A stretch of 64,000 bases of DNA from Stictocephala bisonia (GCA_035578905.1 JAQJVL010001190.1:145001-209000); one strand, 5' to 3'; shown: positions 20,801-33,795, numbered from the stretch's first letter. Numbers and translations: made by a program. The notes: generated from the sequence alone by a model not told the origin.

Positions 20801-23800
20801 CCACCTTTATATCCTAAAGTACGAATAGTAATTCACATGTTCTGAAGAATCATATGATGTATTGGTTAAAAGTAATCTAAGGTCTTGTCAGGGGAGAGAT
20901 TTATTGGACAGAGGACGTTACAATATGTCCGATAGAGAACAAGGAAGAACGAAAATATATACTAAAGTAACCTTTGAAAAGTTTATAATGTGCACTTCTT
21001 ATACTATGATTTCACTAGATTATTTCGATGATGTGTGCGTAGGACCAAACAAGGGAACAGTAAATTTAATTTGTTACTTCCATCAACAGTACTTGACAAT
21101 ATTCTTACCTCATATATAGGAATGTTTGCCACTTGGGAATCCCCATGTGTGTCCTTATTTTGGAATCATTTATGTGGGAGCTCAACCTCCAACGCCTACC
21201 CACCTACTAGATAGCTTGATTTCACCTCAACATACAGTGAAAAGAAAATACAGTTGCTCATTATTAAAAAATATACATACTATGAATATGTTCTCAACTG
21301 TTTGCAAATTTAAATTATTAAATATATGAACAATTTAACACAACATGTAAATTTGACAAATACGCAGATGCTTTTCTGTTTTAAATAAAGATATTATGAG
21401 TTGTGAAATTTAAAAATACTGTAGCTTATAGGAGTCAGCTTGCCATGTAAGGCAGACATCTCAATACACTTGACTGTGTTTTACTGTAGTGAATGAATTG
21501 GCAGCTGGAGAGAATTATCAGAAATCCGAAAACATTTAGGAAATGCTTGTAACGTCAATCATCTCAATGAATACCCAGTTAGTTTCTTTAATTAAATGTA
21601 CGTCAGAAATAATCTGTCCCGGGTATAAATAGGACAGACAAAGTCAATTTGGAAAATATTTAAATTGTGGTATTTATATACTTAGTTTATATTGCATTTT
21701 TGGTACACTATAAATTGCATATTGAATTGAGCATGTAATTTACTATGAATGTTAAAAGTCAATTATATTATTTAGTTTTTAGTTTTCTTCATATTTTACT
21801 TACAATTTTATAGTGAGAACAATGACGAGATGGTAAAACAGACACAAAAATTGATTTTTATAAATGTTCAACTATCCACTTTTTAACGACAATGCTAGTG
21901 ACATATCTTTACTTCATATATCAAATTTATTTAGGTACTACACCCTAAAGATAGACCACACCCTTTCAAGAAAATCTAAATTAACCGACCGGGACTTGAA
22001 GCCATAAACATGTGCATTGAAGCAGACGAGCTAAATATTAGGCTACCGGTTATTATTAATGTATACTAGTGTAATGTAAGGAGTTTTGATTAGTTATTTA
22101 CATTAGTATACATGCCTTTATTACATTTATATCTTACAGTCAAGTTATTTAATTGGTCCTGAATTGATTCTATTGATTAGACAATTCTCTCTCATATTAC
22201 AGTGAGGTAACCTATTTATACTGTATACAAGTTTGAAGTTTGCTGCACTCACTTTAAAATTATGCTTCTTTTATAAGCTGATATATGGTAATAGGCTAAC
22301 ATTTGATCAGTTTAATTTGAATAACCACGTGCGATTCCTATGTAATTTTATATGTGCCTATACCACACAAAAAGTGCTTTTTATAAGAGAGTAAAGTGAC
22401 CAAGGAAAAATAATTAATTAAATTACTCTTGATTTTGGCAAAGTAAACGCTAAAGTAAAAAGTTTCCTTACCAAGGATTTACGAGGGTAAAAGGGCATTC
22501 GAGTTATTAAGAAAAGTTCTATGAAGATAAGTCAAATTGGGTTTTTGTACTTTCCATCTCATTCTATAATGTTTTAAAATCCTATTTTAAAATACTTGAA
22601 ATGTTTTTAATTCTAACTTGATACTAATTAATTCTCTGCACGATGACTACAAACTCTCAATTGACTCATAATTTTGATTGAAATATGTATCTTGTTATTA
22701 CCATGGTATATTTCGTTAGTTATAGACTTTGTTATATGTATTTTACCAATTAAAATTCAAACAAATTAGAATATAAAGTATTTTATGTTCTAAAAAATTC
22801 TCCATTATTATTGAAAATATAGTTATAGTTATTGAACTCCTACGGCTTAACTTAGCATGTTTCTTGTAAATAGGAAATTTATCTTATATAATTATAAATA
22901 AATAGATAAAACATAACATAAAAAAAATTTAACCTCAACTAAAAATTATCTTTGTATGCATTTCTTTATAGATGGTACCTTAAAGAATGAAAAAATATAA
23001 CTGATTGAATTTGATATATTAATTGTCAGGAATTTTGAAAATTATCTTGGTTGAGATAGCCATGACTGAAGAGGTTTAAAAAGAGGCACAAAACAAGATT
23101 ACGATGAAAAAGATTTCATCACTTTTCCAGTAGATATACCTTAAATGAACATACCTCATTTATATATACCAAAATAATATTTTTGAACTTCGTTACATTC
23201 AAAAGCAAAGCGCAAATATTTTACAGCTGATGTTGTAGAACATTTTTTAAAAGTTAATTTAATGTTGGCCAGTTTATTATGGTACATAATTGTTGATTGG
23301 CTGATCAATTTAGAATGTTTAATACAAAAGGAAGGTGACAATTTCTTTTCTGGTAAGAAACATGGTGCCAACAAACCAAATATTTCATACATTGCTTTAT
23401 ATCTAAACTGTAAATTGTAAAGAACATATTATTTTGTAATGAAACCATGTTTAGTAACATGATTTATTAGAAGATCATAAGAAAGTAGTTTGATTAAAAA
23501 TGCAATATTTAGTTTAGAAATAAAGGCTAGCTGGTAACAATACATTATTAGAAGCCTAACAATTTGAGATGTAATACAGCTATTTATTACAAAATAAATA
23601 CACTTGATTATTCATTACTTACACTAACTTAGTTAAAACAGTGTAAAAAGGAAATGTCTACATGCAGAGGTTTAATATGAGGCCTCTAATATAGTTATGT
23701 TTAATAGTTATTGTTAATAAGTATGTGAAATATTTTTTACAATTAATAGGCATTCAATAGGCATTACAAATTTTTATTTAATAATAAAATTCTGAATATA

Positions 23801-23870
23801 TTTTTCTACTGATCACAATAAAGTAATATATATATATAATATGTATCAGAGCTTTTTTACATTTATTACA
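17820..23870. other. Long AT-rich intergenic stretch with palindromes
   Basis: No coding sequence is supported; the open frames at 18695, 20862, 21126 and 23156 are short and compositionally like the background. Items of note are twin perfect palindromes at 19142-19222, a GAGGCCAGTTGGCCTC hairpin near 20300-20316, and an inverted repeat of 22059-22079 with 22098-22113. Confidence 0.4.
19142..19222. repeat. Two adjacent perfect palindromes with TATG loops
   Basis: 19142-19160 pairs perfectly with 19165-19183 around a TATG loop. Immediately after, 19183-19200 pairs perfectly with 19205-19222 around another TATG loop. Both hairpins are perfect over 18-19 bp despite a fast-evolving neighbourhood. 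Confidence 0.9.
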
Positions 23871-23876
23871 ATATCA

Positions 23877-23955
23877 GACCAATAGTCTTCGAGGAATGGG
23901 CAGAGTAAGGTTAAAAAGGATATCGGCATCTCTTTTTTATAGAAAAATAAAACTA
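23877..23955 (+). mobile_element. SINE 3' body fragment
   Basis: CAATAGTCTTCGAGGAATGG then GCAGAGTAAGGTTAAAAAGG and a T-rich end aligns with the minus-strand body of the SINE at about 14350-14440. The tRNA head is missing, so it is 5' truncated. Confidence 0.55.
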
Positions 23956-24065
23956 ACTTTTTAACAATTATTTAAGATTCTTCCCCTATAACGATAATAT
24001 TTTACGACACACTTACTATTTCAGTAATAATATTCATTGCCAAACAAGTCCAGTATGCTCAGATA

Positions 24066-24068
<3 letters not shown>

Positions 24069-24139
<71 letters not shown>
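24069..24139. repeat. (AT)n microsatellite
   Basis: About 35 uninterrupted AT dinucleotides. Such tracts often cause assembly trouble; the gap lies about 630 bp downstream. Confidence 0.95.
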
Positions 24140-24141
<2 letters not shown>

Positions 24142-24344
24142 TAGATAGTAATGTGTATGTCCTAGACCACTTTTGGAGACATATGGTTATTTAACCATAA
24201 ACTCTCCAAAAAACACTTTACCACCACTATTACACAAATTTATACAAAAATTAACCCAAATTATCAATTTTTTAAAATAAAATAACTAATACCTAATACT
24301 CAAATAATCAAAAAAGTTATCAATATTCTTATTAAAACTACCAA

Positions 24345-24590
24345 AAATGAAATCAAAATTCTTATAATATTTTATTCAAATGAAATTCTTATAATATTTT
24401 ATTCAAATTTGATAATTGCACAATCTAATTTCGATAATTCTTATAATATTTTATTCAAATGAAATTCTTATAATATTTTATTCAAATTTAATAATTACAC
24501 AATCTAATTTCGATAATTCTTATAATGTTTTATTCAAATGAAATTCTTATAATATTTTATTCAAATTTGATAATTGTACAATCTAATTAT
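24345..24590 (+). repeat. 79-bp tandem repeat, about 3 copies
   Basis: Units begin at 24381, 24460 and 24539 with TGAAATTCTTATAATATTTT. Each unit itself contains the ATTCTTATAATATTTTATTC motif twice. A partial unit precedes at 24352. AT-rich and non-coding. Confidence 0.85.
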
Positions 24591-24767
24591 AAAATTATAA
24601 AAGTTCATTAATATCATTTTTGATCACATTATACTCTAATAATTTTTCTGAAACAACTACCACATAGCAATTAGTCTTACTTGTAGCTAAAATATCATAA
24701 TCAAAATCCATATTTATAATTATATCATTTTTTGAACTAGAAATATTTACAGGAGTTTTTGTTGTAT

Positions 24768-25290
24768 NNNNNNNNNNNNNNNNNNNNNNNNNNNNNNNNN
24801 NNNNNNNNNNNNNNNNNNNNNNNNNNNNNNNNNNNNNNNNNNNNNNNNNNNNNNNNNNNNNNNNNNNNNNNNNNNNNNNNNNNNNNNNNNNNNNNNNNNN
24901 NNNNNNNNNNNNNNNNNNNNNNNNNNNNNNNNNNNNNNNNNNNNNNNNNNNNNNNNNNNNNNNNNNNNNNNNNNNNNNNNNNNNNNNNNNNNNNNNNNNN
25001 NNNNNNNNNNNNNNNNNNNNNNNNNNNNNNNNNNNNNNNNNNNNNNNNNNNNNNNNNNNNNNNNNNNNNNNNNNNNNNNNNNNNNNNNNNNNNNNNNNNN
25101 NNNNNNNNNNNNNNNNNNNNNNNNNNNNNNNNNNNNNNNNNNNNNNNNNNNNNNNNNNNNNNNNNNNNNNNNNNNNNNNNNNNNNNNNNNNNNNNNNNNN
25201 NNNNNNNNNNNNNNNNNNNNNNNNNNNNNNNNNNNNNNNNNNNNNNNNNNNNNNNNNNNNNNNNNNNNNNNNNNNNNNNNNNNNNNNNNN
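24768..25290. other. Assembly gap (523 N)
   Basis: Unresolved bases. Open frames across it are artefacts. The 5' end of the Helitron or of a neighbouring repeat may lie within it. Confidence 1.
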
Positions 25291-25380
25291 AGTAAACTAC
25301 ACAAAACATCAGCTGTTGTAAATTGGATACTATGTAAACTGAAACGTTGCTACACATTACAATGATACAATCAAAACTCA

Positions 25381-25440
25381 ATATTATGACCGGCGAAGCG
25401 GGCGGGTACAGCTATACAGCTGTGGGTTTTTAATATGTCA
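25381..25440 (+). repeat. Possible Helitron-type terminus
   Basis: GGCGAAGCGGGCGGGTACAG then CTAT resembles a Helitron 3' end (GC-rich hairpin region then CTAG), but the final bases are CTAT, not CTAG. A similar segment (GAGGCGGGCGGATGACTG then TGTGTTTTTAATG) occurs at about 49707-49742. It may mark an older Helitron or a MITE-like repeat. Confidence 0.25.
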
Positions 25441-25557
25441 ACATTAAATTAAACCATGTGTTAATTTTTTAAACTGTTTATATTTTTATGTTTTGATTTA
25501 TTGTAAATAAACTAACTTACATGACATGTTAATTTTAGTGGGTCTTCTATAAAAATT

Positions 25558-26598
25558 ATGCCACCCAAAAGGAAATGTATAGGGTGATGCACACCTGAAG
25601 CACGAAGGAAAAGGGCTGCTCGATCTTCAGAAACTGACGAGCAAAGAGAAGCAAGACTAGAAGCTGATCGAAGACAAACTGCTGAAGCCCGAGCTAATGA
25701 AACCAACGAGCAACGGGAAGCAAGACTAGAAGCTGATCGAAGACAAACTGCTGAAGCCCGAGCTAATGAAACCAACGAGCAATGGGAAGCAAGACTAGAA
25801 GCTGATCGAAGACAAACTGCTGAAGCCCGAGCTAATGAAACTAACGAGCAACGGGAAGCAAGACTAGAAGCTGTTAGAAGACAAACTGCTGAAGCCCGAG
25901 ATAATGAAACCAACGAGCAACGGGAAGCAAGACTAGAAGCTGATAGAAGACAAACTGCTGAAGCCCGAGCTAATGAAACCAACGAGCAACGGGAAGCAAG
26001 ACTAGGCAGCAATCGAGAGCGTAATGCTCGATTCAGACGGCCACTAGATGCTGATTTGTGTCTTGCTGCGTTCAACTACAATCCTGAATATGACTACGGT
26101 GCCCATAGAAGTATCTTCATTGGGAAAATGGACAAAGTATGCACATGTTGCTGGGCTTTGAAGTTCAAAACTGAACCACCAGGAATGTGCTTCGCTGGTG
26201 GTAAAGTAAAATTGCCAGAATTGAACATACCACCCGAACCATTGTCTTCGTTGGTATCTGGAGATACTGCCCAGTCGAAGCATTTCTTGAAAAACATTTG
26301 CAAGTACAATTCATGTTTCCAAATGACATCGTTCGGTGCAACTGAAATTATTCGTGATAATTATATGCCAACATTTAAAGTTCAAGGGCAAATTTATCAT
26401 CGTACTGGATCCCTTCTACCACTGCTGGACTCAGACCACAAGTTTCTCCAGATATATTTTATGGGAACAACTAATGAGCAAGTTGATCAGCGTTGTCGAT
26501 TTTATACTGGAACTAATCGAGAAATCATTGCTTCACTACAAGATTTGTTTGATCAACATAACGTATTAGTTCGACTTTTCAAGATGGCCCTCGAGTGA
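25558..26598 (+). pseudogene. Helitron Rep/helicase, N-terminal part with 69-bp repeats
   Basis: The natural start is MPPKRKCIG at 25558, interrupted by TGA at 25585-25587 (probably from an Arg codon). After it the frame is open to TGA at 26596. Five exact-length 69-bp (23-residue) repeats run from 25636 to 25980, with a partial sixth to 26004; each encodes a charged, probably helical unit with NEQREARLEADRRQTAEARA. Then comes the Helitron-like N domain: CTCCWALKF with a Cys pair near 26137-26160, and FMGTTNEQVDQRC near 26460. This region precedes Rep in PIF1-type Helitrons. The minus-strand ORF over the repeats is only a shadow. Confidence 0.8.
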
Positions 26599-26599
26599 A

Positions 26600-27905
26600 T
26601 GCCAACGGATGATCACGTTGTTGTCATTATGGCTGACAAAACACCGGTCGGACAACACGAAAGACGATACAACGCACCAACAATAATGAAGTAGCTATTG
26701 TCATAGTTGGTGAACAATTTAATTCACGTGACATAGTACTTCATCGCAGAAGATTGATGATTCGTGACAACACTGACAATCACATTTTTAAATGTCGGCA
26801 GTTGTTTAGTCAGTACATTGTAGATATGTATGCAAAAATTGAGACAGAACGACTGCTGTTTATTTGACTGAACTAAACCAAACTTCGTTCAGAAGAATAT
26901 GTACATCTACGTGATGCAATTGCTATTGATGGAAATTGCAATGAAGTAGGGAAAATGGTCATACTACCATTCACAAGTGTGAATGTGTGGCTTCATTCAA
27001 AGGAAGTCCACGGCACATGCATGAGTACGCACAAGACGCAATGACTTATGTCCGCGCATATGGCCGTCCAGATTTGTTTATTACATTCACTTGCAATCCT
27101 ACTTGGGATGAAATTAAGGAACTTTTGTTACCTGGACAATCGCCTCCGGATCGTCATGACATCATTGCACGAGTTTTCAAACAAAAGTTGAAATCAATGA
27201 TAGATTTCATCATTAAACAACATGTTTTTGGAGAGACACGCTGTTGGATGTATTCGGTTGAATTGCAGAAAAGAGGATTACCGCATGCACACATTTTGAT
27301 CTGGTTGATCAACAAAATTACACCTGACAAAATTGATGAAGTTATTTCGGCAGAAATACCTAATGTTGACATTGATCCCGGCTTATTTGAAGTCGTCAGC
27401 AAAAACATGATTCATGGGCCATGTGGTGCGCTTAACAATAATTCCCCTTGCATGAAGGATGGGAAATGCACTAAACGCTATCCAAGAGAGTTACACAGTG
27501 AAACTATCACTGGAAATGATGGATATCCACAATATCGTAGACGATCAATGGAAGATGGTGGTAAATTAATAACTTTAAAAGTGCGCAACAATGATATTGA
27601 AGTCGATAATCGATGGATTGTGCCATATTCACCGTTACTGTCAAAGACATTCAAAGCACATATCAATGTCGAGTATTGTAATTCAGTGAAATCAATCAAA
27701 TACATTTGTAAATATGTCAACAAAGGAAGCGATATGGCAGTTTTTGGAGTGAGAAATGCATCTGTACCAATAGATGAAATCGAACGATACCAATTGGGAC
27801 GCTACATAAGTAGCAATGAAGCTGTTTGGCGTATTTTTTCATTTATAATTCATGAACGTCATCTGTTGTACATCTGGCAGTACATCTTGAAAATGGACAG
27901 CGTGT
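26600..27905 (+). pseudogene. Helitron Rep (HUH) endonuclease domain
   Basis: The Rep nuclease nicks and rejoins DNA during rolling-circle-like transposition. Frame 26987-27934 carries YGRPDLFITFTCNPTWDEI, the HUH metal site in LPHAHILIW (27274-27300) and the two-tyrosine motif YICKYVNKG (27701-27727), all residues intact. Upstream, 26600-26986 is the tail of the N domain in shifted frames and seems to lack an internal piece: FNSRDIVLHRR jumps to LMIRDNTDN near 26747. Near 27863 a small deletion breaks the frame. The MASFKGSP Met at 26987 is not a true start. Confidence 0.85.
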
Positions 27906-30064
27906 GTATTTTACACCAGAAAATGTTCAAGTGAGAGCTGTCTTATCACCGCAAACCACATTAACTGGTTTCTTTACATTGTGCACTGATAATTTGTTCA
28001 CAAGAACTTTACTATACTCAGAAATACCGAAATACTACACATGGAATACATCAGAGAAAAAGTTTCAACGTCGTAAACAGGGCAGACCAGTTGAAGGACA
28101 TCCAAATTTGTATTCGTCCGACGCGTTAGGCCGACTTTATACAGTCCATCCAAACAATCAGGAATGTTTTTACTTGCGATTGATATTGGTTAACGTACGT
28201 GGGCCTAGATCATTTGAAGAACTGAGATCAGTAAATGGTGAAGTGTGTTCAACCTATCGAGAAGCTTGCCAGAAGTTAAATCTTCTTGAAAACGATGCCC
28301 ATTGGGACACAACGCTCGCTGACGCATCGAATACTGCTCAACCACAGCAAATACGCAATTTATTTGCAATAATACTCAAAACATGTTTTCCATCCAATCC
28401 TAAAGTTCTTTGGGAAAAGTACAAAGAATGTATGAGTGAAGACATCCTACATCATTTGCGAGTAACGAATTCGGAAATGCAATACACACCAAACGTGTAT
28501 AATGAGGCGTTGGTTTCGGTCGAGGATATATGTTTAGCTATCGCTAACAAAGGATTGGTGGATTTTGGAATGAGTGCACCAAATCGACTGGTAAATGGTG
28601 CTTATGATCGTGATTTGCATCGTGAAACACACTTCGATGTCAATGATTTGAGTACATTTGTTGATAATAACCATCCTAAATTGCTTCCTGAGCAACGTAT
28701 TATATATGACACAATCATGAATCACACTATCACACAATCACACTATTACAAATAAAAGTGGCGGGTTATACTTCATGGATGCACCTGGAGGTACAGGAAA
28801 ACCCTTTCTTATTTCAGTCGTATTGGCAACCATCCGATCAAGGAATAAAATTGCACTGGCAATTGCATCATCAGGAATTGCGGCAACACTTTTGGATGGT
28901 GGTCGAACAGCGCATTCGGCATTGAAATTGCCATTGAATTTGCAAAACACTGACACACCAACATGCAACATCACCAAAAATTCTGGAATGGGCACGTTCT
29001 ACAAAAATGTGAGATTATTATTTGGGATGAGTGCACCATGGCTCACAAAAAAGCATTGGAAGCGCTCGATCATACACTACAAGATTTGAGGGGAAATGGA
29101 CAACCCTTTGGCAGAGCATTGATTTTATTGTCTGGAGATTTTCGACAAACCCTCCCAGTAATACCACGTTCTACACCCGCAGATGAATTGAATGCATGCC
29201 TATAATCATCGGTGTTATGGCGACATGTAAATAAATTAACTCTTAAAACAAACATGCGAGTTCAGCTACAGGAAGATGCTTCCGCCAAACTATTCTCAAA
29301 GCAATTGCTAGATATTGGGAATGGAAATATGGCAATTGAAAGATCCACCCAATGTGTCACACTGCCAACAAACTTCTGTAATCTTACATCAACCAAAGAA
29401 GAATTAATACAATACGTTTTTCCAAATATTGTACAAAATCATCAAAATCACCAGTGGCTTAGTGTTCGTGCTATATTAGCAGCAACTAACAACGATGTCA
29501 ATGCGATCAATAACAGTATCCTAAACCGAATACCTGGTGAAGAAACAACGTATATGTCCATAGATACGGTGATGAATCAAGACGAAGTTGTAAATTATCC
29601 AACAGAATTCTTGAATTCACTTGATTTGCCAGGGGTACCACCACATATTTTAAAATTAAAAATAGGTGTGCCCATCATTCTTCTCAGAAATATCAACCCT
29701 ATACGATTATGTAATGGCACAAGACTAATAGTAAAGAAACTGATGAACAATGTAATAGAAGCGTCCATCTTAAATGGCAGATTCAAGGGAGAAGATGTCT
29801 TATTGCAACGGATTCCAATGATCCCGACAGATATTCCGTTTGAGTTCAAACGCTTGCAGTTTCCTGTGCGACTTGCCTTCGCAATTACTATAAACAAATC
29901 TCAAGGACAGTAACTGCAAGTGTGTGGATTAGACTTAACAAATCAATGTTTCTCACATGGACAAATCTATGTGGCCTGCTCCCGCGTTGGAAAACCAACC
30001 AATCTTTTTGTGTACACACAAAACGGAAGAACAAAAAATATTGTTTATAAAAAAGCCCTAGATT
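27904..30064 (+). pseudogene. Helitron PIF1-like helicase domain
   Basis: The frame resumes at 27904 to 28755, shifts to 28775-29089, shifts to 28963-29205, and continues 29212-29913 and on to 30064. Motifs: Walker A APGGTGKPF at about 28780 (the usual Thr after Lys is Pro), Walker B IIWDEC near 29020, GDFRQTLPVIPR near 29140, TNMRVQL near 29250, and C-terminal FAITINKSQGQ then YVACSRVGKPTNLFV near 29876-30010. Two in-frame stops (TAA at 29203, TAA at 29911) and three frameshifts. The Walker A change alone would be expected to harm ATP hydrolysis. Confidence 0.85.
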
Positions 30065-30174
30065 AAATTTTTGAAAGCGAAACGATTTTTTTATGTTTAA
30101 TTAGATACTGTTTTTTTAATAAAACAATGTAAATTAGATTGGATGTAATCTTAAGATGTCTTCCTCTGAAATCG

Positions 30175-30200
30175 CAGCAACGCGCGACGGGTACGCTAGT
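30175..30200 (+). repeat. Helitron 3' terminus
   Basis: GCAACGCGCGACGGGTACGC then TAG, with CTAG at 30196-30199 and T at 30200. Short GC-rich hairpin followed by CTRR is the family hallmark. About 110 bp of AT-rich sequence separate it from the coding end. Confidence 0.7.
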
Positions 30201-31150
30201 ATTACAATAAAATGAGGGCAAAAACATTGTTATTTTAGAGTTATTCAAGATTATGTTTTTTTCATATATCACTAACTTCTTTGCTCCGAGGTTTAGTATG
30301 ATTGCTGTCCTTCAGTAATACTATACTGTAACCTTCAACAGTACACAGTACAGAAATGTTACCTTCAAGTAGTTGGAGATGATGCTTTTTCATCCACTAC
30401 TGATTACATTGCTCCAAGGTTTACTGTGATTGCTGTTATACTGTAATATCATCTTGTCATCTACTGTTACTGGCTGAAACACAATGACCATACACATTTA
30501 TTGGCAGTCAGTTTAGATAGATATCACTGTTCTAAAAGTCATCTACAGAAAACAGCAGGTAACGTGAGAATAAGAACTAAAATTGTGCAACGGCTTAACT
30601 GGATTATATTGGGGAGCCAACGCACAAATTCGGCGCTTTGTCCTTCGGTTTTCTCCGCTGGTGAATATTATGCTACCGTCTGGTTTAATAGTACACATGT
30701 ACGAGATGATGATGTCTAACTAAACAGGACAATCAAGACTATCAATGTTTATCTCATTACAACCCTCTCTACCTTGGCTTCGAGTGATGTTCAACATAAC
30801 TCCTCTTGATATAAGGCGCAAAGAGACCCTTCTTACAGATTAAAAAGAACCAATCTACTCAGAATCTGTCCATTTTGCAAGATATCTCTCAATCTATAAA
30901 AGCCCCTCTTCGATTAGTTTTTTCACAAATGTAACCCCTCCCCAGTTAACCACAAACCTATGTTCGTCAAAACCCAACTTTGACGTTCGAAACAAGTTTC
31001 TTGTATGAGACCCCTGTTAAGGAACTGTGATTTTTCCATAGACAAACTTCATTACTTAGAACCTTAAAATTTAAATAAATGCGAATGTTGTTATTTTCTT
31101 AACTGTCTCCATTGAAATATATTCCAGTATATATGTAGCGTATGGTTTTT
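30200..31150. other. Non-coding, with a duplicated block of about 75 bp
   Basis: 30262-30340 and 30390-30460 are related (TTGCTCCGAGGTTTAGTATG against TTGCTCCAAGGTTTACTGTG), a diverged tandem duplication with about a 128-bp period. The rest holds no recognisable gene; a 72-codon frame at 30501 has no supporting feature. Confidence 0.4.
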
Positions 31151-31164
31151 GTCAGCTACCATTT

Positions 31165-33795
31165 TTATTTATTTATTTATTTAAAAATTAGATAAAAGCT
31201 GTGTTTGACTTGGAAAACATCCAAATGACTCTAGATATTAATAGAAATAAAAATCTAGTGGTCTCCTGTCACAGAGCTAAATCCAATCCATCAAGCCATT
31301 TAAGACCTGCTTCACTGATTCTATTTATGCTAGCTAATCCCTCTGTAAAACAGCGCAAGAGGCACTCTGAAACTATATGATCCATTGTACGGATGGACCC
31401 TCCACAAGCACATGACTGATGTACTGTCAATCCCCATTTGTATTTTCAGTAGTTACATCTGCCCACTCCAGTTCGGAACAGATTCAACAATGTCCACTCC
31501 CTACGAGGGAGGTTCATCCCACCTACAGGTATTAACAAATTGTTAATAAGTAACTTATTACGTTCATCAAAACTGTTCCATTTACGGCCCAGCTAGTATT
31601 GGGTAAGAGATTTGATCTGCTCAACTGGAAAGCAGTACGTAGAGATGGGTTTCGAGATTCTAAGCGATCATTCTGACGTGGGAGAGATCTGGGCAGAGGG
31701 GAGGTGTGGGGCATTCAAGATCTTATTGATTTTTTAAGTAGCACCTCCCGACGTCTTATTTCTGGAGGAGCTATATTACACTAGACTGGGAGCCAAGGTA
31801 TCGGAGTTGTCATGAGAGTGCCACTAATAGCTCTCATTACTCTATTAAGTTGTACATAAATTGCTTTTGAATGTGCGCTATTTAGCCATAAGGGAGCACT
31901 GTATTCAGTGGCTGAATAGACCAGTGACAAAGCAGTAGTGTGCAAGACGTGTGCGTTGGCTCCCTAAGTTGTTCCAGCAGTATGATGTAGTACATTTGCC
32001 CTGGTTTGAATTTTAGCTGCTGTTTTTTTTTGAAGATGGCTTTTAAACGTCAGCGATCGATCTAACGTTACTTCCAAGTACTGTGTGTGATCATTGTCGA
32101 TGAGTTTTGCAGCATTTAGAAAGACATTGAATTTTCAATTAGCTAGTCGATTACTTAAGTGGAAATAGGCTACTTAAATTACTAACACTTCGGCCTAGAC
32201 GAAAACCAGTCTGCTCAACAGGAACATTAGAATCAGGAACAAGAATAGGTAATATTCTGTTGTATAACAGTCCTTCCAGCAACAAACACTAAGAAGAGAT
32301 ATTGGGCGATAACTTTCCACTCGTTTAAGGTCTTTGCCAGGCTTCAGAACAGCTACTATCTTTGAACTTGCCTTAGCTAGTATCTTATTGTAGACAGTTT
32401 GAAGCAATTGTTTCACTTTGCTACCAGCTTGCATTAGGAATTCCGGAAAAATACCGTCAAGACCGGCTACTTTCCTTGCTGGTATATCGAAAATCGCCGT
32501 ATCTATCTCTTCTGCCGTGATATTTCTGGAGACTTCCAGGAGTGCCACTTAGCTCTTTTTAATTTCATTTAGCTTGTAAAGCACGATTGTCAGAAGGATT
32601 GCGGGCTGCCTTCAATAAGCTTACTATTCGTTTGGCTATCTTAAAAGCCTTCTGGTGGATCCCTTCTCTTTGGTTTGGGGATTTACCAGTAGAGTTTCCT
32701 TAAAAGTGACCACACTTTTCTACTGATATTGGTAAAGTTTATATCTTCAACAGTTTTAACCCATTTTTCTCTCCTGGCACTATCTAGACAGTGCAGCAGC
32801 AGGTTAGCTGTGGAGTTCTCGGTGCCATTAAACTCATTGTATAGGTCATCTGATTCCTTGCTCCATCATGGTATATACTCCTTTCTGTATCCTCTCGGTA
32901 TGTAAGCTTTAGCAATGGGCAAGACGATACTTGTAACACGATCATAATTTCTTACTGTATGGGAAATAAACCTGATGCTATCATCTAGACCTGGAGGTAA
33001 AGGCCTCCCACTGTACTTTATTGAAATTCTATCTAAGCTTTTGAAAAGATCGAATTATGGGATTTTGGATTCCCAATGAAACCGACATGTTCAGCACAAG
33101 CCATGTTGAGAGTGGGGAAAAGCATCAATAACTTTCCTAATTTGTTTTGGGCTTGATTATCATTCACATGAGCAGAAGCTTAAGACGGGGTAATAACTTT
33201 GACGCCAACGAGCTGAATAAAAAGTGGCTGAATCTTTAGCATCAAATATCAGGAAAAGGTTGTTCAATTCAGTTCAGTCAGCAAGCTTTCTGCCAATCTC
33301 ATCGTCGGTGTTATAGCCCCATTGGCTATGATGACTGTTGAAGTCCCCCACATAGAGGACAGGGTGTTCAAAACTTGGCAAAATCCTATCGTCAGGACAC
33401 TGGATGCTGTGAGGCTTATAAATATTGACTATTGTACTTCTGACCCTTGGATTGCCAAGACAAAGATGTCACCATCAGAGCTTTTATGGGTACTTTAAAC
33501 ATTGTCCATTTCATTCTTTACGTTTGTTGCAATATCATACATACACCCTATGCCCAATGGAATTAACAAGTCTGTATCGAGGAATATCCCCTCTTACACT
33601 ATTATTATCTTCGATATGAGTCACTTGGAGTGCAAGGATATCAACATTGTTTTCTAGAAGAACCCTACTGATGCACTCACTTTTCGCCATGTTTAAGCCC
33701 TCAGCGTAAAAATGGACTACATTTAAAATAGAAGCTATTATTTGTAATGAGCTTGGTCCTCAAAAGAGCCTTTTTAATTTTGTGTGGTAGCTGGT
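31165..33795 (-). mobile_element. Jockey-like LINE (right copy), internally deleted
   Basis: Reading leftwards: endonuclease region (33720 to about 32650), then the RT start in a 117-codon frame at 32195-32548 (KVAGLDGIFPEFLMQ, SKIVAVLKPGKDLKRVESYR, PISLLSVC), then a jump to the C-terminal region from about 32110 (LEVTLDRSLTFKSHLQ, VQLNRVMRAISGTL, PRREWTLLN, FRTGVGRCNY, CACGG...MDHIVSECLL). The RT palm with its catalytic YADD is missing, so an internal deletion lies near 32195. It ends in a (TAAA)n tail at about 31165-31185. Same family as 3482-5285, inverted. Confidence 0.8.

Larger units (their letters stand above)
25558..30199 (+). mobile_element. Autonomous Helitron, degenerate (Rep plus PIF1-like helicase)
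   Basis: One long Rep/helicase gene is readable across broken frames, in the order N-terminal repeat, Helitron-like N domain, HUH Rep nuclease and SF1 PIF1-type helicase. After the coding end at 30064 there is a typical Helitron 3' terminus, GCAACGCGCGACGGGTACG then CTAG ending at 30199, followed by T as expected for insertion between A and T. The 5' TC terminus was not found and may lie upstream or in the gap. Stops at 25585, 26596, 29203 and 29911 and several frameshifts show it is no longer functional. Confidence 0.85.

Noticed and set aside
21424..21460. LINE fragment similar to 5155-5190 (AGTCAGCTTGCCAT)
   Set aside because: Similarity covers only about 20 bases with no extension on either side; probably chance.
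24737..25381. ORFs across the run of N
   Set aside because: They consist almost wholly of unknown residues and are artefacts of the gap.
25512..26075. 187-codon minus-strand ORF with Ser/Ala/Leu repeats
   Set aside because: It is the antisense of the 69-bp repeats in the Helitron N terminus; the plus strand carries the real family signature.
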